Part shown: piece by piece, positions 43,495-53,414 of the stretch
How positions within the stretch are numbered: position 1 is the stretch's first letter
Layout: each line of letters begins with the position of its first letter
Origin: Mesorhizobium sp.
GTDB lineage: Bacteria; Pseudomonadota; Alphaproteobacteria; Rhizobiales; Rhizobiaceae
Direction: 5' to 3'
Assembly: GCF_017306545.1 (NCBI RefSeq)
Contig: NZ_JAFKID010000014.1
Coordinates: 62,001 to 126,000 of the forward strand
Length of the DNA: 64,000 nucleotides
The notes under the pieces: model-generated
Database searches by the model: none
What the model was told of the DNA's origin: nothing
What the model saw: only the letters and a program-made list of their open reading frames with translations
Translations under genes and position numbers: made by a program

Positions 43495-45153
43495 ATGACA
43501 AACTACAAGAGCAACGGCGACCGCGTTCCTGGCCACATCGTCAAGATGGCGGAGCAAGCCAGGTCCGGTGAGGTCGACCGTCGCGAATTCCTGGCGATGG
43601 CAAGCATTTTCGGCGCTTCCACCGCCATGGCCTACGGCATGCTTGGCCTTGCCGCGCCGACGCCCGCGGAAGCGGCGGACGAGACGCCCAAGAAAGGCGG
43701 CGTGCTGAAGGTCGCCATGTCGATCAAGGACCCGAAGGACCCGCGCACCGCCGACTGGTCCGAAATCGCCAACGCGCAGCGCCAGGCGCTGGAGCCGCTG
43801 GTGAAGTACACGCGCGAATACACGTTCGAGCCGTACCTGATCGAAAGCTGGGAGATCAACGACGACGCCACCGAATACACGCTGCATGTGCGCAAGGGCG
43901 TCGAGTGGAACAACGGCGACAAGTTCACCGCCGACGATGTGATCTACAATTTCACCCGTTGGGCCGACAAGACGGCGGAAGGCAACTCGATGCCGGGCCG
44001 TCTCGGCAGTCTGGTCGACGAAAAGACCAAGAAGCTGCGCGAGGGGTCGATCGAGAAGGTCGACGACATGACGGTCAAGCTCAAGCTGACGTCGCCCGAC
44101 ATCGCCATCATCGCCAACCTGACCGACTATCCGGCACTGGTGGTGCACAAGACCTTCGACGAGAAGGGCGCCAACTTCAAGAAATGCCCGATCGGCACCG
44201 GCGCCTTCGAACTGGTATCGTACGACGTCGGCCAGAAGGTCGTCTACAAGCGCCGCGAGACGGGCAAGTGGTGGATGGGCGACGTCTATCTCGACGGCGT
44301 CGAGTTCATCGACTACGGCACCGACCCGGCCGCACTCGTCTCGGCTTTCGAATCCGGCGAAGTGCAGACCAACCACGAGACGACGGCGGACTACGTCAAG
44401 ATCATCGCCGATGTCGGCGCGCCCGCGTCGGAATCGGTGACGTCGGCGACCGTCTGCTCGCGCTTCAACGTCAACAACAAGCCTTACGACAATCAGAAGG
44501 TCCGTCAGGCCATGTGCCTGGCCGTCGACAATTCGGTCGTGCTGCAACTCGGTTACGGCAACGCCGGCACGGTGGCGGAAAACCACCACGTCGCGCCGAT
44601 CCATCCCGAATACGTGCAGTTGCCGCCGCTCAAGCGCGACCCGGCCAAGGCGCTGGAGATGCTCAAGGAGGCCGGCGTCGCCGACCATGAGCACGAGCTC
44701 ATCTCCAACGACGAGGACTACCACAAGAACACCACCGACGCGATCGCGGCGCAGCTGCGCGAGGCCGGCATCAAGGTGAAGCGCACGGTGCTGCCGGGCT
44801 CGACCTTCTGGAACGACTGGACGAAGTATCCGTTCTCGGAAACCAACTGGAACATGCGCCCGCTGGGCATCCAGGTCATCGCCATCGCCTACCGCACCGG
44901 AGAAGCCTGGAACGAGACGGCCTACGCCAATCCGGACTTCGACAAGAAGGTCAACGAGGCGCTGGGCATCGCCGACGCCGAGAAGCGCAAGGTGCCGATG
45001 AAGGACATCGAGCAGATCCTGCAGGAGTCCGGCATCATCATCCAGCCTTACTGGCGCAAGCTCTACATCAACATCAAGCCGGAAGTGAAGAACCACGCCA
45101 TGCACCCGACCTACGAATATGAATTCGGCAAGGTCTGGCTGGATCAGGCGTGA
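43495..45153 (+). CDS. Peptide-type ABC binding protein with Tat signal
   Basis: This 552-aa family-5 extracytoplasmic binding protein (DppA/OppA type) is the first gene of an importer operon. The N-terminus is long, with a twin-arginine-like motif ([11 protein letters not shown]) and hydrophobic stretch ending at AEAAD (about residue 62), so it is probably exported folded. Core features include [23 protein letters not shown] and [17 protein letters not shown] is preceded by GGGAG. The ligand is unknown; family members bind peptides, opines or sugars. Confidence 0.92.
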   Translation: MTNYKSNGDRVPGHIVKMAEQARSGEVDRREFLAMASIFGASTAMAYGMLGLAAPTPAEAADETPKKGGVLKVAMSIKDPKDPRTADWSEIANAQRQALEPLVKYTREYTFEPYLIESWEINDDATEYTLHVRKGVEWNNGDKFTADDVIYNFTRWADKTAEGNSMPGRLGSLVDEKTKKLREGSIEKVDDMTVKLKLTSPDIAIIANLTDYPALVVHKTFDEKGANFKKCPIGTGAFELVSYDVGQKVVYKRRETGKWWMGDVYLDGVEFIDYGTDPAALVSAFESGEVQTNHETTADYVKIIADVGAPASESVTSATVCSRFNVNNKPYDNQKVRQAMCLAVDNSVVLQLGYGNAGTVAENHHVAPIHPEYVQLPPLKRDPAKALEMLKEAGVADHEHELISNDEDYHKNTTDAIAAQLREAGIKVKRTVLPGSTFWNDWTKYPFSETNWNMRPLGIQVIAIAYRTGEAWNETAYANPDFDKKVNEALGIADAEKRKVPMKDIEQILQESGIIIQPYWRKLYINIKPEVKNHAMHPTYEYEFGKVWLDQA

Positions 45154-45169
45154 TCGATCGCCCGCTCCG

Positions 45170-45192
45170 GGAGAGGGGCCATGCTCCTCTCC
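45170..45192 (+). terminator. Hairpin between binding-protein and permease genes
   Basis: GGAGAGG and CCTCTCC pair across a 9-base loop, 17 bases after the binding-protein stop and 114 bases before the first permease start. No T-run follows. Its place within the operon suggests message stabilisation or partial termination. Confidence 0.45.
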
Positions 45193-45305
45193 TTGCGGGA
45201 TTCGAACGCAGACGCGAGCGGCCGGCGGCGGCCGTTCCGGCTGTATCCTTTCAAAGCTACAGGGTTGACTGCATCTGACCCCAACCCGACCGGCAGGGGG
45301 CCAAT

Positions 45306-46340
45306 ATGCTATTCTTCATTCTGAGACGCCTGGGCACGATGGTCCTGACCATGGTGTGCCTGACGCTGGTGGTGTTCTTCCTGGTCAATCTCGAGCCGAA
45401 CCTCAAGAAGCTCGCGATCAGCCAGACGGAGATGCACACCAGTGCCGAACAGCTCGAACAGTGGCTGGTCAATCACGGCTATCGCCAGAACTTCTTCGTC
45501 CGCTACGGCCAGTGGCTCGGCATCGTGAAGAAGCAGCCCATCATCAACCCGGAGACGGGCAAGGCGGAGCAGCGCTTCTCCTTCTGCAACGATCCGGTCG
45601 AGCCGGTTTATTCGGGCGTGCTGGAGGGCGATTTCGGCTGCTCGACCAAGTTCAAGACAACGGCTGCCAAGAGATTGTTTCCGGCGCTCGGCGCCACCGG
45701 CATCCTGATGTTCTGGGTGCTGGTGGTGATGATCCCTATTTCCTTGCTGATCGGCATCCTCGCCGGCATGCGGGAAGGCTCGCGCACCGACCGCGTGCTG
45801 TCGGTCGCCTCGATCGCCACAACGGCGACGCCGGAATATGTCTCGGGCGTGATCTTCACTGTGATCTTCGCCTCCTGGCTCGGCTGGCTGAACGGCTCGG
45901 CGGCATCCACCAGCCAGGGCATCACCTTCTATAATTTCACCTTGCCGGTGATGACGCTCGCCATCTACGGCATCGGCTACATCGCGCGCATGACACGCGC
46001 ATCGATGGTCGAGGTCATGACGCAACAATATATCCGCACGGCGCGGCTGAAGGGCCTGTCCTTCTCGGCCGTGGTCATCAAGCACGCGCTGCGCAACGCG
46101 CTGATCGCGCCGTTCACCGTCATTATGCTGCAATTTCCCTGGCTGCTCACCGGCGTCGTCATCGTCGAGGTGATGTTCCGCTACCAGGGTTTCGGCTACA
46201 TTCTGGTCGAGGCGGCCGGCAACAACGACATCGACCTTTTGCTCGGCTGTTCGCTGGCGTCGGTGTTCATCGTGCTGATCACCCAGCTCATTTCCGACGT
46301 GGGTTATGCCTATCTCAATCCGCGCATCCGCGTGCAGTAG
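45306..46340 (+). CDS. Peptide-type ABC permease, DppB/OppB type
   Basis: This 344-aa permease opens with the family segment MLFFILRRLGTMVLTMVCLTLVVFFLV, followed by a long periplasmic loop (about 30-125) and five further membrane segments. The EAA region is RTARLKGLSFSAVVIKHALRNALIAPFTV. The ATG has AGGGGG upstream. The periplasmic loop (QPIINPETGKAEQRFSFC) is longer than in DppB and may mark a substrate subtype. Confidence 0.92.
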   Translation: MLFFILRRLGTMVLTMVCLTLVVFFLVNLEPNLKKLAISQTEMHTSAEQLEQWLVNHGYRQNFFVRYGQWLGIVKKQPIINPETGKAEQRFSFCNDPVEPVYSGVLEGDFGCSTKFKTTAAKRLFPALGATGILMFWVLVVMIPISLLIGILAGMREGSRTDRVLSVASIATTATPEYVSGVIFTVIFASWLGWLNGSAASTSQGITFYNFTLPVMTLAIYGIGYIARMTRASMVEVMTQQYIRTARLKGLSFSAVVIKHALRNALIAPFTVIMLQFPWLLTGVVIVEVMFRYQGFGYILVEAAGNNDIDLLLGCSLASVFIVLITQLISDVGYAYLNPRIRVQ

Positions 46341-46352
46341 GAAAGGGCGGCG

Positions 46353-47510
46353 ATGGTTTCCGAATTCGTGGGTCCTCTCGGCGTCGTCATCGGCGTGCTG
46401 GTGCGGTTCTGGCCGGTGTGGATCGCGCTGGCCGTCGTGCTGGCCTTAAGCTTCACCTACAAGAAGCGGCTCGGCCTCTACGGCCAGCTTTTCGACAGCT
46501 ATGTCGGCATTGCCGGCGTGGTCATCTGCCTGTTCTGGCTGTTCACGGCGATCTTCGCCTCCACCATCGCGCCCTTCAATCCGCTCGAGCAGATCGTGGT
46601 GATGAAGGACGTGCTGCCGGGCGCCATCGAGCCGGCCTCGCACAAGGTCTTCCTGTTCGGCGGCGACAAGCTGGCGCGCGACGTGTTTTCGCGCATGGTG
46701 TACGGTAGCCAGATCGTGCTTATCATCGCGCCGGCCGCCACCGGCTTCGCGCTGATGGTCGGCATTACGCTCGGCCTGCCGGCCGGGTACTACGGCGGCA
46801 AGATCGACACCGTGTTGTCGTTCCTCGCCAACCTCGTTCTAGCTTTTCCGGTGATCCTGCTGTTCTACCTCCTGGTGACGCCGGGCATCATGGACACGCC
46901 CATCCCCTACGGCATGGCCGGGCTGTTCTTCATCTTCCCGATCATCTTCTTCTGCGTGCTGTTCTGGACGCGCTACAAGAACCGGCCGGACCGGCTCTAT
47001 ATCCTGCTCGGCCTGACGATCCTCATCGGCGGCTGGGTCTATGTCGGCCTCGTCTTCGACAAGGACCCGCTGAAGATCGTGCACATCGACCCGAACCAGC
47101 TCAACATCTTCGTGGCGGTGGTGTTCGCCTCCTCGCCCGGCGTGTTCCGCATCGTGCGCGGCCTCACCATGGACATCAAGACGCGCGACTATGTGGCGGC
47201 GGCGCAGACGCGCGGCGAGACGCCGTGGTACATCATGCTGTGGGAGATCCTGCCCAACGCGCGCGGGCCGCTGATCGTCGATACCTGCCTGCGCATCGGC
47301 TACACCACGATTCTGCTCGGTACGCTGGGCTATTTCGGCCTCGGACTGGCGCCGGAAAGCCCGGACTGGGGAACGGCGATCAAGGACGCCAGCCGGCTTT
47401 TGCGCCAGACCATCCACCCGGCGCTGCCGCCGACGATCGCGCTGATGTCCTTCGTGCTGGGCCTCAACCTTCTGGCCGACTCGCTGCGCGAACAGTCGCT
47501 GAAGGATTGA
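46353..47510 (+). CDS. Peptide-type ABC permease, DppC/OppC type
   Basis: This 385-aa partner permease is longer than typical DppC (~300 aa) because of an extra hydrophobic pair and a cytoplasmic-looking insert (RYKNRPDRLYILLG) in the middle. The EAA loop is VAAAQTRGETPWYIMLWEILPNARGPLIV, and the end (PALPPTIALMSFVLGLNLLADSLRE) is classical. It starts 12 bases after the first permease. Confidence 0.92.
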   Translation: MVSEFVGPLGVVIGVLVRFWPVWIALAVVLALSFTYKKRLGLYGQLFDSYVGIAGVVICLFWLFTAIFASTIAPFNPLEQIVVMKDVLPGAIEPASHKVFLFGGDKLARDVFSRMVYGSQIVLIIAPAATGFALMVGITLGLPAGYYGGKIDTVLSFLANLVLAFPVILLFYLLVTPGIMDTPIPYGMAGLFFIFPIIFFCVLFWTRYKNRPDRLYILLGLTILIGGWVYVGLVFDKDPLKIVHIDPNQLNIFVAVVFASSPGVFRIVRGLTMDIKTRDYVAAAQTRGETPWYIMLWEILPNARGPLIVDTCLRIGYTTILLGTLGYFGLGLAPESPDWGTAIKDASRLLRQTIHPALPPTIALMSFVLGLNLLADSLREQSLKD

Positions 47511-47522
47511 GGACATGATCGA

Positions 47523-47567
47523 CCCTCCATCCGGCCCGAGCACAGGCTCCGCGCGGTCGGATGAGGG
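47523..47567 (+). other. Hairpin between permease and ATPase genes
   Basis: CCCTC-c-ATCCG can pair with CGGATGAGGG across about 25 bases, with one bulged base. It fills the 84-base gap before the fused ATPase gene. Function not evident; no T-run follows. Confidence 0.35.
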
Positions 47568-47594
47568 GTATTTCAGACATTCGGAGCGTTAGCC

Positions 47595-49970
47595 ATGAAC
47601 GAAGCCGTCAAAGCCAAGAGCACCGAAAACGCCGAACCCATCATCGAGATCGAAAACCTGTCGATCTCCTTCTTCACGCGCAAGGGCGAGATTCCTGCGG
47701 TGATGGATTTTTCCTGCGAGGTGATGCCCGGCGAGGCAATGGGCATCGTCGGCGAGTCGGGCTGCGGCAAGTCGACCGTATCGCTCGGCATCATGCGCGA
47801 CCTCTCCAATATCGGAAGGATCGTCGGCGGCCGCATCAAGTTCCAGGGCAGGGACATGGGCGAGATGTCTGAGGAGGAGCTTCGCTCCATCCGCGGCAAC
47901 AAGATCGCCATGATCTACCAGGAGCCGATGGCTTCGCTGAACCCGGCCATGAAAATCGGCCAGCAACTGATGGAAGTGCCGATCCTGCACGAGAAGGTTT
48001 CCAGGGAGGAAGCCTATAAGCGCGCGCTGGAGACGGTGCGCGCCGTCAAGCTGCCGGACCCCGAGCGCATGATGCGCAGCTATCCACACCAGTTGTCCGG
48101 CGGCCAGCAGCAGCGCATCGTCATCGCCATGGCGCTGCTGTCGAAGCCGGCGCTGCTTTTGCTCGACGAGCCGACGACGGCTCTGGACGTGACGGTCGAG
48201 GCCGGCATCGTCGAACTGGTGAAGGGGCTCGGCAAGGAGTTCGGCACGTCGATGATCTTCGTGTCGCACAATCTCGGCCTCATCCTCGAAACCTGCGACC
48301 GCATCACGGTGATGTATTCGGGCGAGGCGGTGGAGACGGGCAAGATCGAGGACGTCTTCGACCGCATGCGCCACCCCTACACGCAAGGGCTGTTCCGCTC
48401 GATCCCGCTGCCCGGCGCCGACAAGAACGCGCGCCCGCTGGTCGCCATTCCCGGCCAGTTGCCGCTGCCGCAGGAGCGGCCGAAGGGCTGTAATTTCGGT
48501 CCGCGCTGCCACCATTTCGTGGAGGGCGTGTGCAACGCCGCCGAAATCCCGATGATCCCGGTGGAAGGGCACGAAGGCCACTTTTCGCGCTGCGTGCGCT
48601 TCAACGAGATTGACTGGGCCGCCATGCCGCCCGGTGCCAAGAAGACCAGCGAGCCGGTCAAGCCGGGCGCGCCGGTGCTGAAGATCGACGATCTGAAGAA
48701 ATATTACCAGATCGGCTCCGGCGGCGTGTTCGGCGGCGGGCCGGGCCGCACCGTCAAGGCCAACGAGACGATCAGCTTCGAGGCGCGCGAGAGCGAAACC
48801 GTCGCCATCGTCGGCGAGAGCGGCTGCGGCAAGTCCACGCTGGCCAAGGTGCTGTTAGGCTTGGAAACGGCGAGTTCCGGCAAGGTGCTGCTCGGCAACG
48901 CGCCGATCCAGGACACGCATGTCGAGAAGCGCGACGTCGAGACTGTCTCGGCCATCCAGATGGTGTTCCAGAATCCGTTCGACACGCTGAACCCAAGCCA
49001 TACGATCGGCTCGCAGATCATCCGCACGCTGGAGAAATTCGGCGTCGGCAAGACGGTGGCCGAGCGCAAGCAACGGATGCTGGAACTGCTCGACCTGGTC
49101 AAGCTGCCGCGCCAGTTCGCCGAGCGCAAGCCGCGCCAGCTTTCGGGCGGGCAGAAGCAGCGCATCGGCGTGGCGCGCGCCTTCGCCGGTACCGCCAAGG
49201 TGGTGGTGGCGGATGAGCCCGTTTCGGCTCTGGACGTCTCTGTGCAGGCGTCCGTCACCGAACTCTTGATGGACATCCAGCGCAAGAACAAGACGACGAT
49301 GCTGTTCATCAGCCACGACCTGTCGGTGGTGCGTTATATCGCCGACCGGGTCGTCGTTATGTATCTCGGCTACATCGTCGAGCAGGGCACGACCGACCAG
49401 ATCTTCGCGCCGCCCTATCATCCCTATACCGAGGCGCTCCTGTCGGCGATCCCGATCGCCGATACCAGCGTCAAGAAGAAGCATATCGTGCTGGAGGGCG
49501 ACATTCCTTCGGCGATGAATCCGCCGAGCGGATGCCCGTTCCAGACGCGCTGCCGCTACAAGCATCTGGTGCCGGACGGCCTGTGCGAGAAACAGGTGCC
49601 GCCGGTGAAAGATCTCGGCAACGGCCACAAGAGCCTGTGCTGGCTGTCCGACGACGTGTTGGCGACCATGGGGCCTGTCATCAGCTTCGATGAGAAGCCT
49701 GTCGAGCAGGCGGGTGCGGAGCGCCGCGCCGGACCGGGCTTTACCGGCGAAGTGCCGAGGCGGCCGCACGGCAAGACCGGCACGGCCGACCTGTCGGACG
49801 ATGCCGACGATGCCGAGGAAGCCGACGGCGAAGCCCGCATGGGCCGCAGCGAAGGGGCTTCGCGCAAGCCGAGGAGCCGGTCCGTGCAGGTCGGCTGGGG
49901 CGGGCAGTCCGACGACGCCAAGGCGCCGTCGCCGTTCGGGGCAGGAAAGCGCGGGAAACCGAAGAAATAG
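47595..49970 (+). CDS. Fused double ABC ATPase (DppD-DppF type)
   Basis: This 791-aa protein joins the two ATPases of a peptide importer. Module 1 has Walker A GESGCGKS near residue 54, LSGGQQQR and LLLDEPTTALD, and ends with the oligopeptide-type cysteine motif (GCNFGPRCHHFVEGVC). Module 2 has Walker A GESGCGKS near residue 407, LSGGQKQR and VADEPVSALD, again with a C-terminal cysteine motif (GCPFQTRCRYKH). The last ~100 residues are an unusual acidic-then-basic tail (DLSDDADDAEEADGEAR, GKRGKPKK) not needed for ATPase activity. ATG follows CGGAG. Confidence 0.93.
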   Translation: MNEAVKAKSTENAEPIIEIENLSISFFTRKGEIPAVMDFSCEVMPGEAMGIVGESGCGKSTVSLGIMRDLSNIGRIVGGRIKFQGRDMGEMSEEELRSIRGNKIAMIYQEPMASLNPAMKIGQQLMEVPILHEKVSREEAYKRALETVRAVKLPDPERMMRSYPHQLSGGQQQRIVIAMALLSKPALLLLDEPTTALDVTVEAGIVELVKGLGKEFGTSMIFVSHNLGLILETCDRITVMYSGEAVETGKIEDVFDRMRHPYTQGLFRSIPLPGADKNARPLVAIPGQLPLPQERPKGCNFGPRCHHFVEGVCNAAEIPMIPVEGHEGHFSRCVRFNEIDWAAMPPGAKKTSEPVKPGAPVLKIDDLKKYYQIGSGGVFGGGPGRTVKANETISFEARESETVAIVGESGCGKSTLAKVLLGLETASSGKVLLGNAPIQDTHVEKRDVETVSAIQMVFQNPFDTLNPSHTIGSQIIRTLEKFGVGKTVAERKQRMLELLDLVKLPRQFAERKPRQLSGGQKQRIGVARAFAGTAKVVVADEPVSALDVSVQASVTELLMDIQRKNKTTMLFISHDLSVVRYIADRVVVMYLGYIVEQGTTDQIFAPPYHPYTEALLSAIPIADTSVKKKHIVLEGDIPSAMNPPSGCPFQTRCRYKHLVPDGLCEKQVPPVKDLGNGHKSLCWLSDDVLATMGPVISFDEKPVEQAGAERRAGPGFTGEVPRRPHGKTGTADLSDDADDAEEADGEARMGRSEGASRKPRSRSVQVGWGGQSDDAKAPSPFGAGKRGKPKK

Positions 49971-50000
49971 CTGGTTTGCCCGGAAGGCCGGGTGCGGCGT

Positions 50001-50588
50001 TTAGCTGCCGCAACCCTGCAACTGGACGGCGTATTTGCGCGCCATGTCGTCGGTGGCCTTGGCGTAGTTCTGCACGCTGGCCGGCCAGTTGCCCTTCTTG
50101 AAGCCGTTCCAGCCGAGATAATAAGCGATGTAGAGGCGGTAGGCGTCGTTCTTGGCCACGCCGTAGGTGTCGGCGGTCTTGGAATGATACCAGCCGACGA
50201 AATCGACCGCGTCGGCGAAGCTGGAGCGGCGCGCGCCCCAGTTGCCGCTTTCCATCTTGTATTGGGTCCAGGTTCTATCGAGCGCCTGCGAGTAGCCATA
50301 GGCGCTGGACTGGCGTTTCCACGGAATGAATCCGAGAAGCTTCGTGCGCGGCGGCCGCGCATTGCCCTTGAAGCCGGACTCCTTGCGCACCGTCGCCATC
50401 AGAACCGGAACCGGCACACCGTATTTGCGCTCCGTTCGATAGGCGGCGGACTGCCAGTTGTTGAACCAGCCGTCACGCTGGTCGAAAACCGAACAGATGT
50501 CGTTGATGTGGCTCGGCGCGGTCGCACAGGCTGCCAGCATCAGCAGCGGGGCGACCACTAAAACTCGATTAAAACGCAACGCATACAT
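50001..50588 (-). CDS. Lytic-transglycosylase-like lipoprotein
   Basis: This 195-aa protein has a lipobox L-A-A-C at residues 18-21, so it should be lipid-anchored. The body resembles an SLT-type lysozyme fold: a catalytic-type glutamate E70 in MATVRKESGF and SSAYGYSQALDRTW, which matches the SLT GYG-Q motif. It is shorter than most transglycosylases and is common in Rhizobiales as a stand-alone gene. It converges on the fused ATPase gene (30 bases between stops). Muralytic activity is inferred from the fold. Confidence 0.8.
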   Translation of the reverse strand: MYALRFNRVLVVAPLLMLAACATAPSHINDICSVFDQRDGWFNNWQSAAYRTERKYGVPVPVLMATVRKESGFKGNARPPRTKLLGFIPWKRQSSAYGYSQALDRTWTQYKMESGNWGARRSSFADAVDFVGWYHSKTADTYGVAKNDAYRLYIAYYLGWNGFKKGNWPASVQNYAKATDDMARKYAVQLQGCGS

Positions 50589-50806
50589 GCGCTGATCTTT
50601 AGGGGGAAAACATAAAGGGAGTCTTGCCGGCTTTCTTAACGGTTGTCATCGGGCCGGCGCCGAGCCTTGTTTCGGTTGCGAATAGGCGGCGTGTTGTGTC
50701 GTTTTCCTTTAATTTTCTTCGGTCCGATGCCGCTGAGGCTGAAATCTCGCCGGGAAGGACGTATTCCTGACAGACGAAGAGCAGCGGTCGGCGTTCTGAT
50801 GCGGCC

Positions 50807-52345
50807 ATGACCGCTCTTCGTTCCCGCCGTAGCGCCGACCGCGCCCATGCACGGGCCGGCGCCGCCATTCCGCAGCTTCCGCGGCGGCGGGTGCGCAATC
50901 CCTGGCCGCCGATGGAAATCCTGTCGGCCGACCAGGTCGAGGCGATCCATGCGGCGTCGCTGCACATATTGGAAAATTTCGGTGTCGAGGTGATGAGTGG
51001 GCGCGCGCTCGCCCTGTTCGAGAAAGCCGGCGCGGCGGTCGACCATGCGACGATGACGGTGCGGCTCGATCGCGGGTTGGTGGCGGAAGCGCTGAAGACG
51101 GCGCCCTCCGCCTATACACTGACGCCGCGCAACCCTGACCATGCCGTCCCTCTCGGCGGCAACACGATCAACTTCACGCTCGTCGCCGGGCCGCCCAACG
51201 TGCACGACAGGGAGCGCGGCCGCCGCGCAGGGAACATGCGTGACTATGGCGACCTCGTGCGGCTGGCGCAGCACTTCAACTCAATCACCATGCTCGGCAA
51301 TCAGGTCTGCGCGCCAGTCGAACTGCCGGCGAATTCGCGCCATCTCGACACTTATTTCGCCAATCTGACGCTGACCGACAAATCGTTTCATGTTTCTGCC
51401 ATCGGCCGGGGCAGGGCGCTGGACGGCATCCGCATGATGGCGATTTCGCGCGGGCTGACGCTGGAAGAGATCGCCGAGGACCCCGGCGTCACCACCATCA
51501 TTTCGGTCAACTCGCCGCGCCGCTTCGACGATGCGATGGCGGAAGGACTGATGACGATGAGCGAGCATGGCCAGTCGGTCTGTGTGACGCCGTTCACGCT
51601 GATGGGCGCGATGAGCCCGGTGACGCTTGCCGGCGCGCTGGCGCAGCAGAACGCCGAGGCGCTGTTCGGCATCACGCTGACGCAACTCGTGCGTCCCGGT
51701 GCGCCGGTGATGTACGGCGGATTCACCTCCAATGTCGACATGAAGTCCGGCGCGCCGGCCTTCGGCACGCCGGAAAACACCAAGGCCAACATCGCTTCCG
51801 GGCAGTTGGCGCGCCGCTACAACCTTCCCTATCGCACGACGCCGGGTTCCGCCTCCAACGCGGCCGATGCGCAAGGCGCCTACGAGACGATGATGGCGCT
51901 GTGGGGCGCGGTGCTCGGCCATGGCAATCTCGTCTATCACGCCGCCGGCTGGCAGGAGGGCGGGCTGACGGCGAGTTTTGAGAAATTCATCATCGACGTC
52001 GAGATGATCCAGCACATGACGGCGTTTTTGAAACCGATCGAGGTGAACGAAGGAGAGCTTGCGCTGGAGGCGCTGGGCCGCGTGCCGACCGGCGGCCATT
52101 TCTTCGGCGAGCCGCACACGCTGGAGCGCTATTCCACCGCCTTCTACCAGCCGATACTGTCCAACTGGCAGAATTACGAAGCATGGCAGGAAGCGGGCGG
52201 GCTGGATGCGACGCAGCGCGCGACGCGGCTGTGGAAGAAGGCGCTGGAAGAATACCGGCAGCCGGACATGGACCCGGCCGTGCGGGATGAACTGGAAGCC
52301 TATGTGGCCAAGCGCAAGGAAGAGATCGGGCAAGGCGAGCCGTGA
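50807..52345 (+). CDS. MttB-family (COG5598) methyltransferase, non-pyrrolysine type
   Basis: The 512-aa protein belongs to the trimethylamine methyltransferase MttB superfamily: YGGFTSNVDMKSGAPAFGTPE, GSASNAADAQGAYETMMAL and EMIQHMTAFLKPIEV are conserved family stretches. It has no in-frame amber codon, so it is not a pyrrolysine enzyme; non-Pyl relatives in anaerobes demethylate glycine betaine or similar quaternary amines with a corrinoid partner. No corrinoid protein gene is adjacent here. ATG at 50807 lacks a clear ribosome site; the arginine-rich N-terminus is usual in this group. Substrate unknown. Confidence 0.85.
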   Translation: MTALRSRRSADRAHARAGAAIPQLPRRRVRNPWPPMEILSADQVEAIHAASLHILENFGVEVMSGRALALFEKAGAAVDHATMTVRLDRGLVAEALKTAPSAYTLTPRNPDHAVPLGGNTINFTLVAGPPNVHDRERGRRAGNMRDYGDLVRLAQHFNSITMLGNQVCAPVELPANSRHLDTYFANLTLTDKSFHVSAIGRGRALDGIRMMAISRGLTLEEIAEDPGVTTIISVNSPRRFDDAMAEGLMTMSEHGQSVCVTPFTLMGAMSPVTLAGALAQQNAEALFGITLTQLVRPGAPVMYGGFTSNVDMKSGAPAFGTPENTKANIASGQLARRYNLPYRTTPGSASNAADAQGAYETMMALWGAVLGHGNLVYHAAGWQEGGLTASFEKFIIDVEMIQHMTAFLKPIEVNEGELALEALGRVPTGGHFFGEPHTLERYSTAFYQPILSNWQNYEAWQEAGGLDATQRATRLWKKALEEYRQPDMDPAVRDELEAYVAKRKEEIGQGEP

Positions 52346-52490
52346 CGGCGGCGATTTTCCGTACCGGCTCTGACGCACCTCCATCGAGATTCCGCCGGAT
52401 CGATGGTGAGACGGCCGATGTCCGGAGGCCGGAAACGCCGCCGTCCGCTGTGGCTACGAGGATGCGGCGGCGCTCTACGAGACGCTGTCG

Positions 52491-53267
52491 TTATCGCTTT
52501 GCCGCCGTCAGCGCGAAATGCGCGCCTTGCGGGTCCTGGCACTGGACGACCCAGCTTCCGCCGGGAACTTCCATCGGTCCCATGAGGATCTTGCCGCCGC
52601 CGTCCGTCACCTTTTTGGCGGCCGCGTCGATGGCATCGACGGTGAAATAAAATTGCCAGGCCGACATGGGGAGCTGGGGAGGTCGGTTCATCATGCCGCC
52701 GACCTGCTGGCCGTCGACGGAGAAGATCGCGTAGACGCCCATCTCGCCCATGTCGAATTCATGGTCCTTGGTCCAGCCGAACTGGCCGGAATAAAAGGCC
52801 ATCGCCGCCTTCCAGTCGCTGGTGTAGAGCTCGTGCCAGCCGATGTGGCCGACCGTGCCTGGCGCGACCGGCGGCTGGTCCGGTCCGTCGGGTTGCAGCA
52901 TCTGGAATGGCGCGCCTTGCGGGTCGGTTACGACCGAGAAGCGGCCGACGTTCGGAATGTCCATCGGTTCGCAGAAGACCTTGCCGCCCGCCGCCTTCAC
53001 CGATTTCGTCGCGGCGTCGACGTCTGCGGCGTAGATGTAGCCGACCCAGGTGGGCGGGCCGCCCATCGCCTTCATCGGCTCGGGCTGGTTCATGATGCCG
53101 CCGACGCCACGTTCGCCGGCATTCATGACGATATAGGGTTTCCCGGCCATATCCGTTCCGCCCCAGGCCTCGGGCCGCCAGCCGATCACGCTGGCGTAAA
53201 AATCCCTGGCGGCCTCGATGTCGGTCGTCATCAGTTCGTACCAGAAGAAGGAAGGGGTTCTCGGCAT
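52491..53267 (-). CDS. Two-domain glyoxalase/VOC-family protein
   Basis: This 258-aa protein contains two tandem vicinal-oxygen-chelate modules. Module 1 is at about residues 5-122 (FFWYELMTTDIEAARDFYASVIGW ... DPQGAPFQML) and module 2 at about 135-256 (GWHELYTSDWKAAMAFYSGQFGW ... DPQGAHFAL). Such proteins resemble antibiotic-resistance or hydroxylase-type VOC members but their substrates are mostly unknown. ATG at 53267 has AGGAG. It stands alone on the minus strand between the MttB-like and preT genes. Confidence 0.85.
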   Translation of the reverse strand: MPRTPSFFWYELMTTDIEAARDFYASVIGWRPEAWGGTDMAGKPYIVMNAGERGVGGIMNQPEPMKAMGGPPTWVGYIYAADVDAATKSVKAAGGKVFCEPMDIPNVGRFSVVTDPQGAPFQMLQPDGPDQPPVAPGTVGHIGWHELYTSDWKAAMAFYSGQFGWTKDHEFDMGEMGVYAIFSVDGQQVGGMMNRPPQLPMSAWQFYFTVDAIDAAAKKVTDGGGKILMGPMEVPGGSWVVQCQDPQGAHFALTAAKR

Positions 53268-53414
53268 GGTTCGCTCCTCTTGCCTGCGCCCGCTCAGCGC
53301 CAACATAGGACGCGCGGCCGCGAAGGAAATCGACAGGCGTGGAGAAATTTCTTTTCGCTGAATTCATGACTAAAAAGTTCATGTTATATTCGTGGGTTTT
53401 CAATCGCTTATGCG

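Noticed and set aside
50807-52345. Pyrrolysine-containing trimethylamine methyltransferase
   Set aside because: The frame has no internal amber codon, and no pyrrolysine biosynthesis or corrinoid genes are nearby.
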